Of a DNA stretch of 28,158 nt, positions 9,405 to 18,158 are shown in pieces. The stretch comes from Podochytrium sp. JEL0797 (Eukaryota; Chytridiomycota; Chytridiomycetes; Chytridiales; Chytriomycetaceae). The notes beneath the pieces were generated by a model that saw only the letters and a list, made by a program, of their open reading frames with translations, made no database searches and was not told the origin of the DNA. Location of the stretch: contig JADGJG010000242.1 of NCBI GenBank assembly GCA_027596195.1, positions 1 through 28,158 on the forward strand. Reading direction: 5' to 3'. Every line of letters starts with the position of its first letter. Position 1 is the stretch's first letter. The position numbers and the translations under genes are program-made.

Positions 9405-9767
9405 TGTTGAGGATCGGGGAATGCGAGATGTGGAGTGTGTGGATAGTGTTTTGATATTTGTGTGAGCGTGCTTATTTTCTCTTTATGGTCGGACGAACGA
9501 AAACTCCTCCATCGACAGTCGAACCATGACGGCCGACCTCAAATAAAAATCTCGTTTTTCACCGACCATCGCGACACACCCCGTGCAGAGTTCCCCCTTC
9601 TATCTTCGTTCGAGAAATACAGGCGTAGGTTTCCTTTTCCAACCTGGTTCGGATTCTCTCTTTCTTTTTTCTCTTTTCTTTCAATTCGCTTGCTTCACGG
9701 TTAAAGGTTGATTATGGCAAGATCATGGCAAAACTTGAACAATATTTCAAATCCAAAAAATCTAAAA
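9405..9767. other. Intergenic region between the SR gene and the LRR gene array
   Basis: About 360 bp with T-rich stretches near 9655-9690. No supported gene or RNA. The LRR-family homology begins only near 9768. Confidence 0.5.
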
Positions 9768-9990
9768 AATTTGTACCCTCCTTTTGACGTGCTCGTGATC
9801 CACTGTTCATGCCGATTTCGCCTCTCCTCTTAACCTCCTCCACCTCCTTTCCACCCGCAAATACTTTTTCAAGCAGCCGCCACTTTCCGTATCGAATTGC
9901 GGCCTCGTGATCCCCGTCAACACACACCTGTTCAAACAATCGAAATGGGTCGTTTCCTGCCCCAAAATCGGTCCTCCTAACTCACGCTCA
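9768..9990 (+). pseudogene. F-box-LRR family relic A (N-terminal domain only)
   Basis: Degenerate copy of the family N-terminus. It aligns with the copies at 10050 and 11290 through CTCGTGATCCAC, CCTCCACCTCCTTTC, CGCAAATAC, CTCGTGATCCCCGTCAAC and CCTGCCCCA. Indels and stops leave no continuous frame, and no LRR part follows. It is the most decayed member of the array. Confidence 0.7.
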
Positions 9991-10049
9991 TTATCCCACA
10001 ACACTCACATTTTCTTTCTCTGAATGCTTCATAAATCATAACTGAAAAA

Positions 10050-10575
10050 ACATAGCACACCCCACACTTTCCTCGTGATCTACCGCGCGCTCGCCGACTT
10101 CACCCCTCCGCTGGACCTCCTCCACCTCCTTTCGACCTGCAAATACCTCTCCCATGCCCGCCACTTTGCCCTCTCCAAATTTAGTCTCGTAATCCCCGTC
10201 AACGCACCTGTCAAAACAATCGAAACTGAACTCGGCCGCCTCCTGCCCCACATCCGCACCCTCTCCTTCACAGGCGTGGAAAAAGCCGAGGAATTGTTTG
10301 TCATTGCGTATCGCCACATCCTTCCGCCATTTCATCTGAGCTCAAGTCCCTCACGGCAGAAATGCAGATGGATGCCAACCTCCTGTCTCGATTCACACAA
10401 CTCCAGCACCTTGATATCCGGGGTATATTGGATCAAGACAAGCTTGCAGTCAAGAAAATCGGCACGATTGAGAAACTCATACAGCTCACCTCCTTATGCC
10501 TGTATTCCCGCAAACTCGCAGACATGAGTTGGATCAAACCCCTGTCTGCACTGAGATCCTTGGATCTAGAGGACT
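10050..10575 (+). pseudogene. F-box-LRR family pseudogene B (start lost, frameshifted, 3' part missing)
   Basis: The N-terminal domain is readable from about 10075 (RALADFTPPLDLLHLLSTCK, IPVNAPVKTIETELGRLLPH, LSFTGVEKAEELF). The position of the expected ATG reads CATAGC. A frameshift near 10330-10350 follows the HILP motif, after which another frame continues with NLLSRFTQLQHLDI and KKIGTIEKLIQLTSL up to ALRSLDLEDS. The reading then passes without a break into the N-terminal region of another copy, so the remaining LRRs have been deleted. Confidence 0.8.
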
Positions 10576-11165
10576 CCATCACCGTCTTCACCAGTCCCCT
10601 TGATTTTTTCCATCCTCTTTCGACCTGCAAGTACCTCTCCAACACCCGCTACTTTGCCTTCTCGAAAAGCAGCGTCGTGATCCCTGTCATTACACCTGTC
10701 AAAACTATCAAAGCCAATCTTGGCCACCTCCTGCCCCACATTCGCACCATCTCCTCCATAAGCATGACAGAAGCACCGTACTTCTTTAGTACCCCGAATT
10801 TTACATCCTTCCGCTCTTTTCACCCAAACCCTAATCACTGACGCCTGAAATGCTTTCCAACGGTAACCTGTTATCTGTCTTCACCAAACTCCAACACCTC
10901 GACATGCCGGGTGTATCTATGCACGAATATGAGCCTGTCTGGAATATGGGTGTGATTTGAAACCTCGTACACCTCACCTCACTCCGGCTGTATTTGCGCA
11001 AACTCACTGACATGAGTTGGATCAGGCCCCTTGCTACTTTAAGATGCCTGGATCTGAAGCAATCCTCTGTCGAGGAAATCAACTCCCTGGCCTCAGTAAA
11101 TGGTCTGCGGGACTTTGAACTGCTCCTGATTATTGACAAATATAATCGAGTCTCGACTCGCTTGC
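10575..11165 (+). pseudogene. F-box-LRR family pseudogene C (fused behind B; internal stops)
   Basis: Starts inside the F-box-like domain (SPLDFFHPLSTCKYLSNTR) in frame with the end of copy B, continues IPVITPVKTIKANLGHLLPH and stops at 10841. The same copy then continues in other frames from about 10847 (NLLSVFTKLQHLDM), an in-frame TGA near 10960, and LTSLRLYLRKLTDMSW to LRCLDLKQSSVEEI near 11090. Similarity fades around 11150. It cannot produce the family protein. Confidence 0.78.
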
Positions 11166-11289
11166 TTTTAATTTCTGCCTTTCTCCTCGTTCCTTTGCGG
11201 TAAATGCGAGGAGGGGCGTCGCCGCCAAACGATCTGAATGCTGGATCTGAATGCAGAGAGGCAACGGAATTCCAAAAATTTGGGAAAAA

Positions 11290-12527
11290 ATGGCCACGGC
11301 CCACACCTTCCTGGTGATCCACCGCGTCCTCGCCGAATTCACCCCTCCGCTTGATCTCCTCCACCTCCTTTCGACCTGCAAATACCTCTCCAACGCCCGT
11401 CACTTTGCCATCTCGAACTGCAGCCTCATGATCCCCGTCGACACACCCGTCAAAACAATCGAAACCGAACTCGGCCGCCTCCTGCCCCACATCCGTATCC
11501 TCTCCTTCACGGGCATGGACGAAGTCGAGGAATTGTTTGTCGTTCCGTATCGCCACATCCTTCCTCTCTGTTCAACATCCCTCACGGCAGAAATGCTGTT
11601 GGACGGAAACTTGCTCTCCCGATTCACCAACCTCCAACACCTGGACATTACCGGTGTAGATGATGATTTGGAAGACAAGCTGGCTGTCAAGAAAATCGGC
11701 GCGTCTGTCTCGGCGCAAACTCGTCGACATGAGTTGGATCAAACCCCTCTCTGCGTTGAGACACCTCGATCTAGAGGGCTCCACCATCAAGGAACTCAAA
11801 TCTATTTCCGCGTTGACGCAATTGACGACACTCAAGTTAGACTCGGCCGCGGAACTGCGCGACTTTGGACCCCTCGTTACCCTGACCAAACTCCGCGTCC
11901 TCGACTTGAGCCGCACCCACTTCACAGACACATCTCTCTTAACTCAGGCACGTCTTAGAGGATTTGAAACTCGACAGCACGCACGTGGTTTCATTGGAAG
12001 GTGTTTCTGGGCTACTAACGTTGAAGGAGCTGAGCCTCGAGATGGCGGTTGGAATCGTGTCGCTGGAGCACCTCAAGTCTTTGATCAACTTGGAGAACCT
12101 CTGCATCTCAGCGACCCACGCGAATTCACTTGCACCACTGTCCAAAATGGCAAAGTTGCGCCAACTGGTTTGTCACGACACGGACGTCTCAGACATTTCT
12201 GTGCTCGCGAAACTACCAAACCTGGTGGCTGTTCACTTGTCAAATACGTTCGTCGAGGACATTGGGCCTCTGGCAAGCCTCGAGAAGCTCGAAATTTTGG
12301 AAATCGCAGGCACTGGTGTGGACGATTTGAAACCCATTGCCAAGTTGACCAATCTCAAAGAGCTCGATATTGATGAGATAAGTGTGAGAAGCCTGAAGTT
12401 GCTGAAGAACTTGGTGAACTTGGAAACACTCGAATATGATACTGAACGCGTAGGGTTGAATTACGATGCCAAGTGGATGAAGAAAATCAAGAATGTCAAT
12501 CCATTGAAGCGTGCATTCGCGTTTTGA
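11290..12527 (+). pseudogene. F-box-LRR family pseudogene E (near full length, two frameshifts)
   Basis: ATG at 11290 begins MATAHTFLVIHRVLAEF, equivalent to the intact copy. Frame 1 runs through the N-terminal domain to LAVKKIG near 11700. Relative to copy B about 32 bases are missing there, shifting the frame. LRRs resume in a second frame (KLVDMSWIKPLSALRHLDL to LSRTHFTDTSLLTQ). Near 11950 the frame changes again, to HVLEDLKLDSTHVVSLEG, and then runs cleanly to the stop at 12525-12527. AATAAA follows at 12529. Otherwise well preserved, so inactivation may be recent; unrecognised introns are a weaker alternative. Confidence 0.8.
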
Positions 12528-12688
12528 CAATAAAGCGCATTTAAATATATGCTTGAGAAAACATCATCAGGGGGTGAAAAAATCACGTTGGCCTGGCGCT
12601 TTTGAGGGAATGTGGATATAAGACAACCCAACCCCTTTCTATTATTCTAATCACGAAAGAACGCGAGTTTTCAAAATTCACACGACAA

Positions 12689-13957
12689 ATGACAACCCTG
12701 CAACCCCTGCTCGTTATCCACCACCTCCTTGCCGCGCTTGTGCAACCAGCAGACATTCTCCGCCTACTTTCGACATGCCGATACTTTTCCCAAGCTCGGA
12801 TCTCCGCCGTTTCGAGGTGTCGCTTCCTCATCCCTGCCGAAACACCTGTCGCAATGATCCGCAGAGACCTCGGCCAGATCTTGCCACACATTTGCGCAGT
12901 GTCGTTTCTTGAAGCAGAAGAGTATACTGTTGTTCCGTATCATCAGTTGCTCCCGCTCTTCTCGGCCAACCTCAAGTCACTCCTCGCTCCGACGTTGCTG
13001 GAAATGAAACTGGTCTCTCGGTTCACCAACATGGAGCATCTCGACATCTCCGGCCTCTACGACGACTCGCGAGTCGCCATCCGACACGTTGATCTGTTGG
13101 GCAAGCTGACTCGGTTGAAATCTCTTCGGCTGTATTCGCGAAAACTCTCTGACGTGACCTGGCTGGAAACTTTGTCGTCGTTGCGCGTCCTGAACCTCGA
13201 ATACTCTACTATCGTAATCATCGATTCTATCAGCAAGCTGGCGAAACTGACCGCATTGAACCTGGACTCCACAAGGGTGCAGAACTTTCAACCGATCGCT
13301 GTTTTGACACAACTGCGCGTTTTGAACGTTAGCCGCACAGACTTTCACGACGTTACAATGCTGTCTGAAATGTCAAATCTCCAAGAGTTGAGTCTTGATG
13401 GAACTCGCGTCGTTTCTTTGGACGGGCTTTCTACATTGACGAGTCTGAGAATGCTGAGCATCGAAACGACTGAGGTCGATTCCGTGGATGCGTTGGTTGA
13501 CATGATCCAACTGGAGTGCCTTTATCTCTCTGCCACCCGAGTAATCTCCATTGAGCCATTGTCCAAACTGTCAAACCTTCAAGAGCTGGTATGTCATGAA
13601 ACCAGCATCGCAGACATCTCGACCGTCTCCAAGCTCAAAAACCTGCGCAAGTTTCTATTTTCAAGCACTCCTCTGTCGGATATTGGGCCTCTGAGGAGCT
13701 TGGACAGATTGGAGGTGGTTGATGTTGCCGAAACGCATGTGGTTGATTTAGCGCCGCTGTCGAGTCTGAAATGTCTGAAGGAACTCGATGTGGAGGGTAC
13801 GCCAGTCATCAGTTTGGCTCCACTCCGGAGTCTGTTTTCGCTGGAGAAACTCGATTTCAGCCCCGCTGTGCGTGATGCCGAGTGTTTGAGCGCGTTGAGC
13901 AATGTCAAATTTGTGAACACCAAAAATGACGCGTTTCTTTTCGATTATGAGGACTAA
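12689..13957 (+). CDS. F-box-like leucine-rich-repeat protein, intact member of the tandem family
   Basis: Single exon, 422 residues. Residues ~3-45 (PLLVIHHLLAALVQPADI, LRLLSTCRYFS) resemble an F-box helix triplet; this is a pattern judgement. A conserved linker follows (IPAETPVAMIRRDLGQILPH). From about residue 120 to 405 there are roughly a dozen 22-23-residue LRRs of internalin/SDS22-like form, LxxLxLxxTxVxxIxPLxx, for example LDSTRVQNFQPIAVL and VAETHVVDLAPLSSL. No signal peptide or membrane segment, so probably cytosolic. If the F-box holds, it would be a substrate adaptor of an SCF ubiquitin ligase; that is inference. An in-frame ATG at 12602 exists, but the family alignment with copy E supports 12689. 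TATAAG lies at 12617 and AATAAA at 13963. The stop is 53 bp from the SulP stop. Confidence 0.82.
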   Translation: MTTLQPLLVIHHLLAALVQPADILRLLSTCRYFSQARISAVSRCRFLIPAETPVAMIRRDLGQILPHICAVSFLEAEEYTVVPYHQLLPLFSANLKSLLAPTLLEMKLVSRFTNMEHLDISGLYDDSRVAIRHVDLLGKLTRLKSLRLYSRKLSDVTWLETLSSLRVLNLEYSTIVIIDSISKLAKLTALNLDSTRVQNFQPIAVLTQLRVLNVSRTDFHDVTMLSEMSNLQELSLDGTRVVSLDGLSTLTSLRMLSIETTEVDSVDALVDMIQLECLYLSATRVISIEPLSKLSNLQELVCHETSIADISTVSKLKNLRKFLFSSTPLSDIGPLRSLDRLEVVDVAETHVVDLAPLSSLKCLKELDVEGTPVISLAPLRSLFSLEKLDFSPAVRDAECLSALSNVKFVNTKNDAFLFDYED

Positions 13958-14010
13958 AACATAATAAATACACATGCTTTTATTAAGAAATTACTTTGAA
14001 AAGGTATCAG

Positions 14011-16068
14011 TTATTTTTCATCCTGGTCGACAGTGAGTGACCTTCGCATTCGATCCTGAGCCCATTCGAGCACCAGGAAAAGGAGAGCAAGAGTCATCCC
14101 AATCAAGAGACCAGTTCCCACCTCCAGGAAGACGACCCCCAAGAACGTAACCCACCACAACAAAGCGCCCTGCAGCGAAGTGAAGAATTTCACCCAAAGA
14201 ATGGCAAGCTCCTTCTTGAAATTCCGTTTTGCGCGTTCTGCAGTTTTGGCAACCTCTTCCTCCTTCGAATCATGGTTTCCATCAATAGTCACTTCATCGA
14301 AGGAATCGTGGGGACTCTCTAAACCGCCATCAATGGTCACCGCGGCCTTTTCGGCCGCCATCTCCTTCCTCACCAACGCCATTGCCTCAAGAACATTCTT
14401 GGCTTGCTCAATGCACTCAAAAATCCGCAAGTACCCAGCCCGAATCTTCTTGGTGACCCCCAACAACGCGAGAATCACAATCGTACCGAGAGCACTCAAA
14501 GGGACGTTTGTGAACCACGACCCGAGGAACGAGAGGATAATCATGACGAGGCCAGTGCAAATCAAGGAGCCGAGGGGTGTAGTGACGTTGGTTTGACCTG
14601 CAAACACGGCGCTGCGGGATACGGAGGAACTGGGGACAAAGGAGCCAAAGAAGGAAGCCGCAACGGTGGAGAGAGACAGCGCGAAAAGGTCTTGAGTCGC
14701 GGTTGGGGTCATGTTGCTGGCGATCGGCTTGTTGGCCGCCAACGCGATCCGCTCAGCAGTCGCGGCAGCCTTCTCCTCAAACGTCTTGGAAATGGAGTAA
14801 GTCGCGACAAATGCAACAAGGGCAAGAGAGAAAGTTCCAGACGCAATTTTCTGAAACAGGGGTCCAACGAGACTCGTGGGGATCGTGTCAAACAGATTCC
14901 AAGGGGCACTGGGAGTCGGGAGTCCCGAGGGAATGTGTCCGATAATGTTGACGTCTTTGGTCTCGGCAAGGTTGCATAGGCCAGACACGAGGGCAGTGAC
15001 AATGACGGTGAGGATCACGTCACAAACGGGGACGTGGGCCTTCTTGGGTGCCGCGACTGGCTTCTCCGCGTCAGAACCAGATTCAATGTCACCAGCAGCG
15101 GGAGCACTCTTGCTGCAATACCGCTCGTACCAGATTGGTATCTGAACAACCAAAAACGTTTCCGCGGTGGAGAAGCAGAACATGCATGCGTACGCGAGAC
15201 ACGCGAGGGCAAAGTCGAACCAATTCGAATCGGGGATCTTGCGCAGAATATCAATGAACGTGAGAACAAGGTTGCCGACGCCGTCGTAGTGGGTGACATG
15301 GATTCCCAAGACTTCCTTGAGTTGGGACACGAGGACAATGATGGAAGAGGCCGACATGAAGCCGGCGACGAGAGCGTTGGGCAGAATCTTGGAAAGACGC
15401 GAACCCAAACCGAGGATGCAGACTGCAAACTGGATGATTCCGACGCAGAAGGTGACGAGAATAACGATGCCTTCGTAATGCGCTTGATGAACTTCGGCAG
15501 GCACAGTTTGGTTGAAGTCGCCAGCGGCAACGGTTTGGGTATCCAACCACGCAGCAGATGAAGTGGCAGTTTGGGAGACCATGACAGCAATCACGGCATA
15601 AGGCCCTATTTATATTCGATTAGTTTTTCCAACGAACAGAGAAATATTCTCACAACATCTCACCAATATTCTGATATGGGCTCGTTGCAAAGAAGAAGAA
15701 AAACAGTGGTGGAAAGATGGCTGTGTAGAGACCATATACGGCAGGAAGATCGGCGAGAACTGAATTTGAATGTCGGCATTGAGACGCGGGAAATTTGGAC
15801 GACATTTCAAAAATTAACGACGCAAACCTGAATAAGCCATGGCTTGTGGAATCAACATACAGGCGAGGATCACTCCTCCCATGATATCATTTGGCAGGTT
15901 ATGTTTCAAGCTGTAAACTCTCGACCAGGAAAGGAAGGGAAAGAATCCCGCCACTCGCGACAAGATCGTTGGTTTTGAAGCAGACACAGAGACAGTGGCA
16001 GGAAGCACCTGTTCGTCGCTGATTGGGAAGTCCTTGGCAGGGTATAAAGTATTTGGTTTGGTTTCCAT
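14011..16068 (-). CDS. SulP/SLC26-family anion transporter lacking a STAS domain; three exons
   Basis: SulP proteins move sulfate, bicarbonate, molybdate or other anions across membranes. Exons on the minus strand are 16068-15828, 15759-15664 and 15605-14011, giving 643 residues. Seen: NLPNDIMGGVILACMLIPQAMAYSV, the SulP signature region, then ADLPAVYGLYTAIFPPL and SPYQNIGPYAVIAVMV; later NALVAGFMSASSIIV, the FSLSTVAASFFGSF region and SSVSRSAVFAG. After TM12 there is a ~75-residue charged loop (VTIDGG, EEEVAKTAERAKRNFKKEL), then the last membrane pair (WWVTFLGVVFLEVGTGLLIG). The protein ends about 20 residues later at DQDEK. The cytosolic STAS domain expected after this point is absent and there is no space for it before the LRR stop. 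Substrate unknown. Confidence 0.93.
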
Positions 16069-16692
16069 TTGGTGATTCGGATGCCGGGGAATCCCGTTTT
16101 GCCGCCGATCTTATAACAAAAATCAGTTTTTTGAGTATTGCTCAGCAAAAAAACGGAGTCAAACCTGGCCCTCATCGAAAAGAAATTTCGTTGTTTCATG
16201 ATCCGCGGCATGGGCTCAAAATCAATCCTTGTTTCTGCAGAATGAGTCAAAGTGTTCATAGGAAAGCGCGTATCAAACTCTGGTCCGCAGACAGTCCGAT
16301 CGTGCCCCCACTCGGCCACCAATTCAGTTCCGGACTCAACTTACGTTGCCTATATTTTCCATTACTAGAAGGAAAATCACTCTATTTGAGGTCCTGATAG
16401 CGTACGAGGGTTGCCATCGTTAGCGCGACATATATTCGAACCTTCTTCAATGTCCATTTTCGATTACACATCGAAGTCAGCCCAGTATTATTCCACTGGG
16501 GAGAAATGGCCGAGGTAGTTAATGGGGAAAGGAGCGGAAAGTAATTGTGTTTCCGGGGACTGGAGCCAAGGAGAATGATTGGCGAAAATCCCCCCCTCTT
16601 GCCCATGGAGTAGGTGAAAGGGGATCGCGTGTGTACTGGTGTGAGGATTTACTCTTTTCTTTAATTAATTTCTGAAACACGCATAACAACAA
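16069..16692. other. Upstream region of the SulP gene and of tRNA-Ser
   Basis: About 620 bp holding the SulP promoter (minus strand). Short open frames on both strands show no family motif. No repeat or RNA recognised before the tRNA. Confidence 0.5.
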
Positions 16693-16774
16693 GACAACGT
16701 GGCCGAGTGGTTAAGGCGATTGACTAGAAATCAATTTCCCTCTGGGAGCGCAGGTTCAAGTCCTGCCGTTGTCG
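16693..16774 (+). tRNA. tRNA-Ser (anticodon AGA)
   Basis: 82-nt class II tRNA. Acceptor stem GACAACG pairs with CGTTGTC; A-box region GGCCGAGTGGTTAAGGC; anticodon stem ATTGA/TCAAT around CTAGAAA gives AGA; variable arm TTCCCTCTGGGAG; T-arm CAGGTTCAAGTCCTG. No intron. A C then T(7) directly behind it (16775-16782) is a Pol III terminator. Confidence 0.96.
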
Positions 16775-17106
16775 CTTTTTTTCAATGCTCTTGGCTAGAT
16801 CCACGGATTGCTGATGGCACTTGTTGCTCAAGTGACTGCTGCGCCGATTGCATGTGAGATTTCACCCGCCGGACCAGACAGCTTGATTTTGGGTGCCCTC
16901 TCAAGCAATGTGAGAGTGTCGCAAGTAACCCCCCCCCTCTCCGCATATTTTTTTCAATTCCAATACTCGTTGCGTTTAGGAGATTAGTGATGATAGTGAT
17001 GAAGAGTTTCTTTGACACGCTGGGAATTCAAATATCCGATATAGTTGGCCATCATCAACGATTGATGGAACTAATAATCACACTGACCACACATAAAGTA
17101 GACATC
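16775..17106. other. Spacer between tRNA-Ser and the tRNA-Glu-associated repeats
   Basis: Begins with the T-run terminator of tRNA-Ser and includes a C9 homopolymer near 16930. No gene supported. Confidence 0.5.
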
Positions 17107-17519
17107 AACTCTAACACCATGCTGTATTAGTGGCAAGGTTGCATGGCCCGTTGGGTTTTGGTTACAGTCGGTGAAATTCAACATTTTCAAAACACACGGC
17201 ATCCTTATTCGTTTAGTGGTGATCAATTCCAACACTACACTTCAGTCGTGGTAAAGTTGCATGCATCTAGGGGTGTCCAGGGGCGTCCGTTTTTGAGTTT
17301 CGTTCGAATCAGTCAAATGCAAACTTCTCAAAACATACGGTATCCTTATTCGTCTAGTGGTTCACACGTAGGGTAACTATCCATTCTCACACCATAATGC
17401 TGTCGTAGTAAGGTTGCATGCATCCAGGGGTGTCCAGGGGCGTCCGTTTTTGGGTTTCGGTAATGTCGGTCAAATTTAACATTTTCAAAACTCACGGTAT
17501 CCTTATTCGTCTAGTGGTT
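17107..17519 (+). repeat. Three degenerate tandem units, each ending in a tRNA-Glu 5' end
   Basis: Units of about 115-160 bp: roughly 17107-17220, 17221-17362 and 17363-17519. Shared order within a unit: ACACCAT(A)ATGCTGT or its variant, AAGGTTGCATG, a GGGGTGTCCAGGGGCGTCCG block (units 2 and 3), TTTTGGGTTTCG, TTTTCAAAAC-CACGG, then ATCCTTATTCGTCTAGTGGT. The last ~20 bases are the first part of the tRNA-Glu gene. In units 1 and 2 they are followed by unrelated sequence; in unit 3 they continue into the complete tRNA. The repeat therefore includes tRNA upstream flank plus tRNA 5' end through the start of the A-box. Confidence 0.85.
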
Positions 17520-17571
17520 AAGATTCCGCCCTTTCACGGCGGCGACCGGGGTTCAATTCCCCGATAGGGAG
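17500..17571 (+). tRNA. tRNA-Glu (anticodon TTC)
   Basis: 72 nt. Acceptor TCCTTAT pairs with ATAGGGA (one T-G wobble); D-arm region CGTCTAGTGGTTAAG; anticodon arm CCGCC/GGCGG with loop CTTTCAC gives TTC; T-arm CCGGGGTTCAATTCCCCG. No intron; CTTTTT follows at 17576 as the terminator. It is the only complete copy at the end of the tandem units. Confidence 0.96.
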
Positions 17572-18158
17572 CATCCTTTTTGGTGCGGCTGAGCTGTGGC
17601 GCAGGAGACGTTGCGACGCGTTGTGGGGATTTGATGCCGCGAGGGAATATTGCGTTTCGGATCATGCAACATTGTGTTTTCGAAGACAGGTGGGTGTAGA
17701 TTGTACACAATAGATGCGCCGCACAACTAGGGCCAACAAGAATCGCGTTTGTCGCTTTATCCGTTGTTTTGTGCGTTTTGTTGTTTTGATGGAATTTTTC
17801 AGGAATTTTTTTCGGGCGGGGAAAATCATATCTCCATTTTTGCTCTCCCGCCAAGATGGACCGAGGAAAAACAGTATATGTTGAAAATGCAGATCAGGTT
17901 TTCTTATTACTTGAAATTGGCCTTAAGATTTTCAGAACCCATTGACTGAGAAGTCTGAAATTCAAAAAAACCCTTCACATTGAATTACGAATCGAATCAT
18001 GTCCCCACTCCACAACAAGAAATCACCCAGAAAGCAGTATTCCAATCATAACTCCGGATCCAGTATCCAAAACCGTAAAACGTCAAGGAAAAAAAAACCT
18101 ATCAAAAAAAATCATAAAAAAAATCAAACTTTTTGGTATTCATTCATTTTTCTCCATT
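17572..18158. other. Spacer between tRNA-Glu and the dynein intermediate chain 3' end
   Basis: About 590 bp, A-rich from 17960 to 18130 on the plus strand, probably the 3' UTR side of the dynein gene. Open frames here partly translate the tRNA and are not credible. Confidence 0.5.

Noticed and set aside
10831..11556. 241-codon open frame on the minus strand of the LRR array
   Set aside because: Antisense of LRR copies C and E; similar antisense frames recur in each copy because of sense-strand codon use, and none shows a motif of its own.
17107..17519. CRISPR-like array
   Set aside because: Only three long degenerate units without regular short repeats and unique spacers, in a eukaryotic tRNA context.
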